Origin: Arthrobacter sp.
GTDB lineage: Bacteria > Actinomycetota > Actinomycetes > Actinomycetales > Micrococcaceae
NCBI GenBank assembly: GCA_025464925.1
Contig: JAODMS010000114.1
Coordinates: forward strand, 1 to 5,984
Direction of reading: 5' to 3'
Length of the DNA stretch: 5,984 bases
Positions within the stretch are counted from its first letter, which is position 1. Each line of letters begins with the position of its first letter. The notes under the pieces were generated by a model. It worked only from the letters and a program-made list of their open reading frames with translations. It did not search any database and was not told where the DNA came from. The translations under genes and the position numbers were made by a program. Positions 1 to 5,339 of this stretch are shown here, in pieces.

Positions 1-50
1 TTGCGGGATTCCGCGACGTCGGGCCGGACTTCGTCGTAGTCGGTTGCCAC
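1..50 (-). CDS. DUF4193-like small protein, N-terminal fragment (cut by window edge)
   Basis: Reading the minus strand from a GTG at 50-48 gives (M)ATDYDEVRPDVAESR and then the window ends. This strongly resembles the conserved start of the small DUF4193 proteins of actinobacteria, whose N-termini typically read MATDYD followed by acidic residues; the family has a C-terminal cysteine-rich segment that lies outside this window. The function of the family is not established. GTG is chosen because it places the conserved N-terminus at the first residue and no ATG or GTG lies between it and the in-frame stop upstream. No strong Shine-Dalgarno is visible; an ACGAG about 10 bases upstream is the best candidate. 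The gene is divergent from lsr2 across a 327-bp gap. The assignment rests on about 16 residues recalled from the family, so it is moderate. Confidence 0.6.
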   Translation of the reverse strand, partial: MATDYDEVRPDVAESR

Positions 51-107
51 GGGAATATTACTCGTTTCATCTGGAGGTGGTGTCGGGACTGGACCTTACC
101 GGACCAT

Positions 108-137
108 CAGTCGGGTCAGAAAACCAGTCAGGTTAGA
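108..137 (+). repeat. Short direct repeat, CAGTC(G/A)GGT(C/T)AGA
   Basis: Two copies of a 13-base motif occur at 108-120 and 125-137, differing at two positions and spaced 17 bp start to start. They lie 58-90 bp upstream of the leftward DUF4193-like gene and could be a regulator site or chance. No known regulator is recognised from the motif. Confidence 0.35.
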
Positions 138-219
138 GACCAGGAATTCCGAATCACGGGTCGCGCACTTAATGCCTTTGGATATCGCTCCGCACCCCGT
201 TCATCTCCGGCCTGGTCAA

Positions 220-353
220 CATTGTCCCCGGCGGCCGGGAGCAGCGCTGCCGAAAGGCCCGGCCTGATGAGCCATGGGACCGGCCATTACCGAGTGCGCC
301 TTTCGAATAGGATTAGGGACAATGGCTCGAGTCGGCATTGGGGGACAACGGCT
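220..353. repeat. Repeated GGGACAA(T/C)GGCT motifs upstream of lsr2
   Basis: GGGACAATGGCT at 316-327 and GGGACAACGGCT at 342-353 are 12-base direct copies with one mismatch, 26 bp apart. A third copy of the first nine bases lies in inverted orientation at 220-228 (CATTGTCCC). All three are in the lsr2 upstream region and the proximal one ends 24 bp before the start codon. The arrangement suggests a transcription factor site; no known regulator is recognised. Confidence 0.4.
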
Positions 354-377
354 GAATTACCGGCAAAAAGGACCCCC

Positions 378-707
378 ATGGCCCGCGAAGTACGTGTCCA
401 GCTCATCGATGATATTTCCGGCGAGGACGCCGACGGAACCATCCGGTTCTCCATCGACGGCGCCGACTACGAAATCGATCTCACGGCAGATCACGCCAGC
501 GAACTGCGCGGGATGCTGGAAAAGTACGTCGCCCATGGTCGCCGCCTCCGGGGCACGGCAGACCGCCGGGGCGCACGGAGCGTGCCCGCGGGCCGTGAAG
601 AGACCCAGAAGATCCGGGACTGGGCCAGGGCCCACGGATATAACCCCAGCGCCAGGGGACGGATCAGCCAGGACATCAAACAGGCCTACGACGCCGCCCA
701 GGCGTAA
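378..707 (+). CDS. lsr2: Lsr2 family nucleoid-associated protein / xenogeneic silencer
   Basis: The 109-residue product matches actinobacterial Lsr2 over its whole length (the Mycobacterium protein is about 112 residues). Lsr2 is an H-NS-like protein that oligomerises and binds AT-rich DNA minor grooves to compact the chromosome and silence foreign genes. Visible here: the N-terminal dimerisation domain, residues 1-55 (MAREVRVQLIDD start, then DGTIRFSIDGADYEIDL); a basic linker rich in Arg and Gly at about 54-75; and the C-terminal DNA-binding helices at about 75-109 (IRDWARAHGYNPSARGR), with the AT-hook-like Arg-Gly-Arg at 93-95. ATG 378 is chosen over upstream starts because it gives the conserved N-terminus and has AAAAAGGA five bases before it. 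The gene is monocistronic here and converges on dedA. Family members often regulate themselves; that is not visible in the sequence. Actinobacteria can carry several Lsr2 paralogues, so this may not be the only copy. Confidence 0.95.
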   Translation: MAREVRVQLIDDISGEDADGTIRFSIDGADYEIDLTADHASELRGMLEKYVAHGRRLRGTADRRGARSVPAGREETQKIRDWARAHGYNPSARGRISQDIKQAYDAAQA

Positions 708-739
708 AGAGACGACCCGCTCCGCCGCCAATGACCGCA

Positions 740-757
740 CCCGGCTCCGGACCCGGG
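740..757. terminator. Weak candidate stem-loop between convergent lsr2 and dedA
   Basis: Only 80 bp separate the stop codons of lsr2 and dedA. CCCGG (740-744) can pair with CCGGG (753-757) around an 8-base loop. There is no T tract on either side, so this is at best a weak intrinsic terminator. Confidence 0.2.
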
Positions 758-787
758 CTCACATATGCGCTGTTATCGGCGTTTGGC

Positions 788-1462
788 TCAGGTGGCGGCG
801 GCTTTCCGGCGTCGTTTAGTCACCTTGGCGGCCACCCACCAGACGATGGCTAGGGCCACGCCGGCGATCACGGCTTTTTGAAGGATTCCGGCGTACTGCT
901 CGACCACATGCCAGTTCTCGCCCAGGTAGAACCCGGCGAGGACAAATACCGTATTCCAGATCAGACTTCCCCCGAGCGTCAGTAGCAGGAATTTCCACAC
1001 GCTCATCCGCTCGATCCCTGCCGGAATGGAGATCAGGGACCGGAACAAGGGGATCATTCGGCCGAAAAAAACCGCACGGTACCCGTAGCGGTGGAACCAG
1101 TTTTCGGCTTTGTCCACATCTTCGACATCCACCAGGGGCAGTCTGCGCGCGATGGCCCGCATCCGGTCCCGGCCTAAGAGGGCGCCTATCCCATAGAGCA
1201 GCCATGCTCCGAGCACTGAGCCGATGGTGGTCCATAGCAGCGCCTCGACCAGGCTGAAGCTACCCCGGCTGGCTGTGAAGCCGGCCAGCGGGAGAATGAT
1301 CTCGCTGGGCAGAGGCGGGAAAAGGTTCTCGAGTGCGACGATCAGTCCGGCACCGGGCGCGCCGATTCGCTCCATCAGCTCCACTGCCCATTGGGAGACG
1401 CCAGTCAGACCTGCTGCTGCAGATGAGCGTTCGGGCACAGAAAAAGGCAAAAAAGTTTCCAT
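788..1462 (-). CDS. DedA family (SNARE-associated / VTT domain) integral membrane protein
   Basis: The 224-residue product is a typical bacterial DedA protein. The family supports membrane homeostasis; some members are undecaprenyl-phosphate or phospholipid translocases and others affect proton gradient, drug resistance and cell division. Visible: the N-terminal re-entrant segment with E-N-x-F-P-P-x-P-S-E (45-54), hydrophobic stretches at about 54-63 and 75-96, the family signature F-x-G-R-x-x-P-x-x-R (133-142) followed by P-A-G (147-149), then two helices at about 157-180 and 194-213 and a basic tail (KRRRK). Start choice is ambiguous: TTG 1474, ATG 1465 and ATG 1462 are in frame. GGAG lies 6 bases before ATG 1462 but only 3 before ATG 1465, so 1462 is preferred; the choice changes four residues at most. 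It is co-oriented with the two CNNM genes but separated by 194 bp. The exact substrate cannot be inferred. Confidence 0.93.
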   Translation of the reverse strand: METFLPFSVPERSSAAAGLTGVSQWAVELMERIGAPGAGLIVALENLFPPLPSEIILPLAGFTASRGSFSLVEALLWTTIGSVLGAWLLYGIGALLGRDRMRAIARRLPLVDVEDVDKAENWFHRYGYRAVFFGRMIPLFRSLISIPAGIERMSVWKFLLLTLGGSLIWNTVFVLAGFYLGENWHVVEQYAGILQKAVIAGVALAIVWWVAAKVTKRRRKAAAT

Positions 1463-1476
1463 CATGGTCTCCAATC

Positions 1477-1496
1477 TGCCCCAGCGGGCAGTTATA
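1477..1496 (-). promoter_or_regulatory. Candidate dedA promoter -10 and adjacent inverted repeat
   Basis: On the minus strand TATAAC (1496-1491) is a good -10-like hexamer about 30 bp before the dedA start; no matching -35 is seen at 16-18 bp. Immediately downstream a perfect inverted repeat TGCCC-CAGC-GGGCA (1477-1490) would lie at or just after the transcription start, and could be an operator or a short leader hairpin. Confidence 0.3.
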
Positions 1497-1522
1497 GGGG
1501 GATTGTCGCCGGGGAGGGGCCG

Positions 1523-1536
1523 GCCGCCGTGGCGGC
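1523..1536. repeat. GC-rich inverted repeat between dedA and the CNNM pair
   Basis: GCCGCC (1523-1528) and GGCGGC (1531-1536) form a perfect 6-bp inverted repeat around two bases. It could form a hairpin in a read-through transcript from the CNNM genes, but such palindromes are common in high-GC DNA. No function is assigned. Confidence 0.25.
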
Positions 1537-1610
1537 GTGAGGATGCGGCTCAGGACGTGCCGCGTGCCGGTGGCCGGGTGGCTGTGTTTGTAGCCTGCGC
1601 CTAGGTCAGA

Positions 1611-1646
1611 CTGACGCGGATGGATACAGCTTTGGTCCCGCGTCAG
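1611..1646 (-). terminator. Candidate terminator hairpin after the CNNM gene pair
   Basis: CTGACGCGG (1611-1619) and CCGCGTCAG (1638-1646) are perfect 9-base arms around an 18-base loop, 11 bp past the stop codon of the downstream CNNM gene. A second small stem, GGCTTT/AAAGCC (1650-1655 with 1664-1669), overlaps that stop codon. No T-rich tract follows on the minus strand, so termination may be weak or some transcripts may read into dedA. U-less hairpins are common in high-GC actinobacteria. Confidence 0.4.
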
Positions 1647-1656
1647 CCTGGCTTTC

Positions 1657-2721
1657 CTACGCCAAAGCCGTCGTGGGCGCGGCGGTCCTGGACGCCCGGC
1701 TGTTGTCGCGGATCTGGCCCACGAGTTCCTCGAGCATGTCCTCCAGCGTGACGATGCCGTAAGGTCGCCCGCCTCCGTCGGCGGCGAGGGCCAGGTGGGC
1801 TCCTTCGCGCTGCATGCGGCGCAGGGAGACACGGAGGCCGTCGTCCAGACGCACCCGGGGCAGATCCCGGATGAAGTCTGTCGGCAGTGGCCGATCGCGG
1901 TCCGCGGCGCCGAGGCCGAGGAGGTCCTTGACGTGCACGTAGCCTGTGAGTTCACCGGTCGGTGCCTGAACGGGGAAACGGGAGAAGCCGTTGGCGGCAA
2001 TCTGTTCGATCTGGTCCGGGGTGCATCCGTGCGGCAGCGTGGTCACCTTATCCAGGGGAATCACGATACTTTCCACGGAGCGTTCCTCGAAGGTGAGGGC
2101 TCCGAGGAGGAGGCGTTCGTCCTGTTTGTCCAGCAGGCCGCCTTCGCGGGATTCCTCGACCAGGCCCGCTACTTCGTCCCGGGTGAAGGCGCTGGCCACT
2201 TCGTTCTTCGGCTCGACCTTGAACAGGCGCAGGATCCCGTTACCCATGGAGTTCATCAACCACAGGAGCGGCTGCAGGATGCGCACGACGACGACCAGGA
2301 CCGGGCCGAGGACCAGGGCCATTCGTTCCGGGCCGGCCAGGGCGATGTTCTTCGGTACCATCTCGCCGAGCACGACATGCAGGTAGGTCACCACGCTCAG
2401 GGCGACGGCGTAGGCGATCGGGTCGATCCAGCCATCCGGGACGCCCCATGCTTCAAAGGGTCCCTCCAGGGCGTAGACGACCATGGGTTTGGTGACGTAG
2501 CCGAGGGCGAGAGAACAGACGGTGATGCCGAGCTGGGCGCCGGCCATCATCAGAGAAACGTTCTCGATAGCCCACAGGGTGATCCGGGCGGACCGTCCGC
2601 CCTGTTGGGCCAACGGCTCGATGATGCTTCGCCGCGCGGCGATGAGGGAGAACTCTGCCCCGACGAAGAAGAAGTTCGCGGCGAGCAGGACGATGGTCAG
2701 AATGATCCCGGCGGTATCCAC
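1657..2721 (-). CDS. CNNM (DUF21) transporter with CBS pair, short form (HlyC/CorC family)
   Basis: The 354-residue product belongs to the CNNM/CorC/HlyC superfamily, often annotated as hemolysin or as a Mg2+/Co2+ efflux protein; bacterial members bind Mg2+ and ATP and mediate Mg2+ transport. Visible: an N-terminal membrane domain (about 1-165) with helix 1 (IILTIVLLAANFFFVGAEF), the signature GAQLGIT at 61-67, a helix at about 103-119 and GEMVPKN at 119-125; then a helical linker (about 170-215) and a CBS pair (about 218-340) with FSRFPV at 246-251 and GIVTLEDMLEELVG at 322-335. It ends soon after the second CBS domain and lacks the C-terminal CorC_HlyC domain that its neighbour has. The GTG start overlaps the TAG of the upstream gene by one base, with GAGGA 6 bases before it inside that gene, implying translational coupling. 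It resembles the adjacent pair Rv1841c/Rv1842c of Mycobacterium tuberculosis in arrangement. Confidence 0.93.
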   Translation of the reverse strand: MDTAGIILTIVLLAANFFFVGAEFSLIAARRSIIEPLAQQGGRSARITLWAIENVSLMMAGAQLGITVCSLALGYVTKPMVVYALEGPFEAWGVPDGWIDPIAYAVALSVVTYLHVVLGEMVPKNIALAGPERMALVLGPVLVVVVRILQPLLWLMNSMGNGILRLFKVEPKNEVASAFTRDEVAGLVEESREGGLLDKQDERLLLGALTFEERSVESIVIPLDKVTTLPHGCTPDQIEQIAANGFSRFPVQAPTGELTGYVHVKDLLGLGAADRDRPLPTDFIRDLPRVRLDDGLRVSLRRMQREGAHLALAADGGGRPYGIVTLEDMLEELVGQIRDNSRASRTAAPTTALA

Positions 2722-4067
2722 TAGCGTTCCTCTGTTTCGTCGTTGCGGGGGCTGGCAGTGGCCAGGATTTTGGCGATGCGTGCCCCGTCCATTTCCTCCA
2801 CGCGCAGCTCAACGGTTGCCGCCGGGTGGCCGTGGGACTGCTCCGTGGCGATCTCGATGGCATCGCCGGGCCGGGCGATATGCCCCAGCTCGAGCGTGAC
2901 CAGGCCGGCCAGAGTGTCGTACTCCGTCCCCTCGGGTACCGTGTGGCCCAGGATCGCTGTCGCCTCGTCGGGGCGCAGTGCGCCGTCGAGACGCCAGAGA
3001 CCGAAGGGCAGCCGTTCGCTCGTGTCATCCTGAGGGTCGTGTTCGTCCACGACCTCGCCGACCAGTTCCTCGACGAGGTCCTCGAGGGTGATCAGTCCGG
3101 CGATGTCGCCGGTTTCATCGATCAGGACCGCCATCTGCAGCCCGCCGGCTCGGAGCGTGTCCATCAGGTCATCGAGCTCGACGGTGTCGGGTATGAGGGT
3201 GGGTTTGTCCATGACATCAGCGAGAGCTGTCTGCTCGCGGTCGGAGAAGGCCACTGCCAGTCCCCGTCGGACGTGCACGATGCCCAGCACCTCATGGGAG
3301 CCGGACTTCATCACCGGGAACCGCGAATGCCCGGTTTCGGCGGCGGTCTGCAGCATTTCCCGGACGCTTTGCTCCGGGGCCAGCGTGACCATCCGAGTGC
3401 GCGGTGTCATGGCATCGTGAGCGCGGCGGGACCCGAAGGCGAATGACCGCTGGACTAGGTCGGCGGTCTCCTCGGGGAGGATGCCCTGCCGGGCCGAGTG
3501 CCGCACGAGGAAGGCGAGTTCCTCGGCGGAGCGCGCCGAAGCGAGTTCTTCCTGAGGTTCAATGCCGAGGGCGCGGACCAGCTTGTTCGCCGTGCCGTTG
3601 AAAAAGCGCAGCAGCGGCCCCGTCGCGGTACTGAAGCCCCGCTGGAAGCCGGCGGTGGCCCGCGCGGTCGCCAAGGGCTTTGCGATGGCGAGGTTTTTCG
3701 GTACGAGTTCGCCGAAGACCATGGTCAGCAGTGTTGCCAGGATCAGGGCGAGGATCACCGAGGCAGAGCGTGCCACTGGGGCCGCGAGGCCGGCGTCCAT
3801 CAGCGGACCGAGGATGAGGGCGGCGATTGCGGGCTCGGCCAGGAAGCCGATGCCGAGGTTTGTGAGAGTGATTCCCAGCTGGGCACCCGACAACTGGGTC
3901 GAGAGCGTGTTCATCGCCTTGAGCACGCCCACGGACTTCTTGTCGCCGGAATCGGCGGCTTCCCTGACCGTGTTCCGGTTCACGGTGATCAGCGAGAACT
4001 CTGCGGCGACAAACAAACCGCAGCCGACGATCAGTAATAGGCCGACAAGGATTGAGGCTACTTCCAC
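2721..4067 (-). CDS. CNNM (DUF21) transporter with CBS pair and CorC_HlyC domain, long form
   Basis: The 448-residue product has the full architecture of the CNNM/CorC/HlyC family, implicated in Mg2+/Co2+ transport across the plasma membrane. Visible: membrane domain (about 1-165) with first helix (SILVGLLLIVGCGLFVAAEF), SGAQLGIT at 60-67, a long hydrophobic helix at about 101-118 and FGELVPKN at 118-125; cytosolic CBS pair (about 217-340) with HSRFPV at 247-252 and GLITLEDLVEELVGE at 324-338, followed by acidic DEHDPQDD; and a C-terminal CorC_HlyC domain (about 355-432) with WRLDGALRPDE and YDTLAGLV. The GTG start at 4067 has GGGGGTG (4080-4074) as the ribosome binding site with near-normal spacing, and no better start lies upstream. 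It is the first gene of a coupled pair; its 3' end encodes the ribosome binding site of the second. The direction of transport and metal specificity are not visible in the sequence. Confidence 0.94.
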   Translation of the reverse strand: MEVASILVGLLLIVGCGLFVAAEFSLITVNRNTVREAADSGDKKSVGVLKAMNTLSTQLSGAQLGITLTNLGIGFLAEPAIAALILGPLMDAGLAAPVARSASVILALILATLLTMVFGELVPKNLAIAKPLATARATAGFQRGFSTATGPLLRFFNGTANKLVRALGIEPQEELASARSAEELAFLVRHSARQGILPEETADLVQRSFAFGSRRAHDAMTPRTRMVTLAPEQSVREMLQTAAETGHSRFPVMKSGSHEVLGIVHVRRGLAVAFSDREQTALADVMDKPTLIPDTVELDDLMDTLRAGGLQMAVLIDETGDIAGLITLEDLVEELVGEVVDEHDPQDDTSERLPFGLWRLDGALRPDEATAILGHTVPEGTEYDTLAGLVTLELGHIARPGDAIEIATEQSHGHPAATVELRVEEMDGARIAKILATASPRNDETEER

Positions 4068-4335
4068 TTGCTACACCCCCCGCTGCTGTCCAGGGCGCTC
4101 TCGCGCATCAACGGGGGGCACGGACTGTGCCCCGGACTGTCACCGGGAGTAGACATCGGTTCCTCTCAGGGGATCCAGATACAGAAAATGTCCGCGGCCT
4201 GCCGCCGTGGACACCATCAATTCTGCCAGCAGATGGTGTCACCGCAAAAAATGCCAGGCCTGAGTTTCCCTTGCCCGCGAGGTTTTCCTGTTCGTGGCAG
4301 GGTTGCCCCTAGCGTCCGGTCTGGAGAGACGGGCA
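4068..4335 (-). promoter_or_regulatory. CNNM operon leader and promoter region
   Basis: This gene-free stretch should hold the promoter and 5' leader of the CNNM pair. On the minus strand a weak pair TTGCGG (4249-4244) and CAGAAT (4227-4222), 16 bp apart, could be -35/-10. Nearer the start codon are several stem-loops: GGGGCAC/GTGCCCC (4115-4121 with 4127-4133), CCCGG/CCGGG (4131-4135 with 4143-4147) and a GCGC-GAGA-GCGC tetraloop hairpin (4095-4106). The run of six C in the mRNA (4118-4113) is complementary to the GGGGG Shine-Dalgarno (4080-4076). Two copies of CGGACTGT (4121-4128, 4133-4140) lie in the first two loops and stems. No known riboswitch class is recognised. Confidence 0.4.
4210..4240. 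repeat. Perfect 9-bp inverted repeat, GACACCATC-N13-GATGGTGTC
   Basis: GACACCATC (4210-4218) and GATGGTGTC (4232-4240) are perfect inverted arms with centres 22 bp apart, about two helical turns. They straddle the candidate -10 of the CNNM operon promoter, as an operator for a dimeric regulator would. As RNA it would also form a 9-bp stem, but there is no T tract on the outgoing side on either strand, which argues against a terminator. Confidence 0.45.
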
Positions 4336-4692
4336 TGGACAGCGCAGGCCTACGCCGGCTGACTCAAGGAGCGAGGCCCGGATTTCACCGCGGGGATCAA
4401 GACGGCAGCACTGGATCCGTTCCGCGGCTACGCGAACGCGATCCGTGATGAACTGCCCGAGGCCAACACTGTCCTGGATGCGTTCCATGTTGTGAAGCTG
4501 GGATCGGCCATGGTCGATGAGGTCCGCCGGCGGGTCCAGCAGGACACCTGGGGCGCCGGGGCCACAAGGGCGATCCGCTTTACGGGATCCGCCGGACCCT
4601 GCAGATCGGCGCCGATACACCTGACCGACAAGCAAGCGCGTTTGGATGCGAAGCTCGCCGCCGGGGACCCGAACCACGAGGCCACCTTGAGG
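4336..4692 (+). pseudogene. ISL3 family transposase remnant (decayed internal fragment)
   Basis: Conceptual translation recovers the central part of an ISL3-type DDE transposase: QAYAG, stop, LKERGPDFTAGIK, then TAALDPFRGYANAI, TVLDAFHVVKLGSAMVDEV and RRRVQQDT, and, after correcting the frame, KGDPLYGIRRTLQIGAD and LTDKQARLDAKL. The Asp in LDPFRGY and the Asp in VLDAFHVV fit the family's first two catalytic acids. Damage: TGA at 4360-4362 where Trp is expected; one base lost near 4546-4549; one base gained near 4617-4620, restoring frame. Homology stops around 4690, so the C-terminal third with the catalytic Glu is missing, and the N-terminal zinc-finger and helix-turn-helix part is also absent. 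No terminal inverted repeats or target duplication are recognisable. It cannot make a working transposase. An apparent 74-residue frame beginning GTG 4492 is just part of this relic. Confidence 0.8.
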
Positions 4693-4731
4693 CCGATGTC
4701 GTCGAGTTCTCCCTAGGTGGTCCCATGTAGC

Positions 4732-4760
4732 TTGAGCCTGAGTCCAGTGGTTGATGTACT
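4732..4760 (+). promoter_or_regulatory. Candidate sigma-70-type promoter for the 4852 gene
   Basis: TTGAGC (4732-4737) and TGTACT (4755-4760) each match the housekeeping consensus at four of six positions and are spaced by exactly 17 bp. Transcription would start near 4767, giving a leader of about 85 bases. Confidence 0.4.
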
Positions 4761-4772
4761 GTTTGAGGGCAG

Positions 4773-4789
4773 TTCCGGCAGGTCCGGAA
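4773..4789. repeat. Palindrome TTCCGG-CAGGT-CCGGAA
   Basis: Perfect 6-bp inverted arms around 5 bases lie just downstream of the predicted transcription start of the 4852 gene. The position fits an operator or a leader hairpin. No regulator is recognised. Confidence 0.35.
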
Positions 4790-4851
4790 GAATTCGCCGC
4801 GAGCGGCAACGCCGTGCGACCGGGTGGCCGCGCGCCAAATCAAGGAACGCC

Positions 4852-5310
4852 ATGACAGTCAACAACGCAACGCCCGGGTCTGCACAGACGGCAACGGCAT
4901 CCCCGGAGGCTTCGCCGGGCATGCCTCTTGGCGCCCGGAGGCTTCTGATCATGGGTGGCCTGTGCATCCCCGCGGGTCTGCTTGGCGGCTCGTATCTGTT
5001 CGGGCTCCAGCTCCTGGCCCTGGCTGGCGTCACCCTGGTCGCCGTGGCCCTCTCCTACCGGTTCGGTCGAATCTGGTTCTCGCCCTTGTCCTGGGTAACG
5101 GCTGCTGCCGGCGCTCTCTGGGTGGCCCTTACGGCGGCCTATTATCTGGCGATCATCGTCGCGGCAGATGCCTCGGCGCCGCTCCCCGGCTACGCTCCCG
5201 TGCTGTTCGACGCCGGGGCGGTGTGCGTTGTGGTGATGGCGGTCGCGGCCGGAGCGGGTCTGGTCGTCCGGATGATCCGTGCGTCCCGGCTGTCCGCCCG
5301 GGCGTCCTGA
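4852..5310 (+). CDS. Hypothetical four-helix membrane protein
   Basis: I do not recognise this 152-residue protein. ATG 4852 is chosen because AAGGA lies 5 bases before it; the longer open frame upstream (from 4717) reads through the candidate promoter and low-complexity basic sequence. The first 28 residues are polar and rich in Ala, Ser, Thr and Pro, with no cleavable signal, and are followed by four hydrophobic stretches at about 31-50, 52-69, 81-104 and 119-139. The loop between helices 1 and 2 is very short, the loop between 2 and 3 is basic (SYRFGRIWF), and the tail is basic (RMIRASRLSAR), so both termini are probably cytoplasmic by the positive-inside rule. There is no charged or Cys/His motif within the helices to suggest catalysis or metal binding. 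It appears monocistronic, sits between a transposase relic and a convergent copC gene, and has the same high-GC codon use as its neighbours. Confidence 0.8.
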   Translation: MTVNNATPGSAQTATASPEASPGMPLGARRLLIMGGLCIPAGLLGGSYLFGLQLLALAGVTLVAVALSYRFGRIWFSPLSWVTAAAGALWVALTAAYYLAIIVAADASAPLPGYAPVLFDAGAVCVVVMAVAAGAGLVVRMIRASRLSARAS

Positions 5311-5339
5311 CACGATCGTTTGCCGCGATGGCGGGGCAA

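Larger units (their letters stand above)
51..377. promoter_or_regulatory. Divergent intergenic region upstream of lsr2
   Basis: This stretch holds no convincing gene, although the frame of lsr2 stays open from base 3. It should contain promoters for both flanking genes. For lsr2, TAGGAT at 308-313 is a possible -10 with a poor -35 (TTACCG, 287-292, only 15 bp spacing). For the leftward gene a weak pair TTCTGA/TAAGGT (minus strand, about 94-122) can be drawn. The region carries repeated GGGACAA-type motifs and a CAGTC direct repeat (listed separately), a palindrome GCAGCGCTGC at 241-250, and small GC stem-loops at 227-239 and 256-266. Exact promoters cannot be fixed by eye. Confidence 0.4.

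Noticed and set aside
3..377. The lsr2 reading frame stays open from base 3, allowing a long N-terminal extension or an upstream gene (for example from TTG 222).
   Set aside because: The translated extension has no family resemblance or good ribosome site, the Lsr2 family starts at the ATG at 378, and the opposite strand at 1-50 reads as a recognised protein start. High-GC DNA commonly leaves chance frames open.
1795..2724. Long plus-strand open frames opposite the CNNM genes (1795-2724, 2826-3446, 3498-4037).
   Set aside because: They are antisense shadows of strong coding sequence: compositions are skewed to Gly, Asp, Gln and His, no domains are seen, and the minus-strand frames have clear family motifs.
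4131..4160. GGTGACAGTCCGG on the minus strand resembles a conserved piece near the 3' end of the FMN riboswitch and also cobalamin-type loops.
   Set aside because: The other conserved parts of those riboswitches are absent, and the gene is not linked to riboflavin or B12.
4160..4180. CTGAGAGG on the minus strand recalls the TPP riboswitch CUGAGA element.
   Set aside because: No other TPP aptamer element is present nearby; a six-base match is expected by chance.
4309..4809. A 166-residue minus-strand open frame spanning the transposase relic.
   Set aside because: The plus-strand translation of the same DNA is plainly ISL3 transposase, so the minus frame is a shadow.
4693..4843. Minus-strand frames reading ALKQYINHWTQAQATW and similar, suggestive of a second transposase scrap.
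   Set aside because: I could not anchor the segment to a named family, the frame runs antisense through the ISL3 relic, and the stretch overlaps a good plus-strand promoter.
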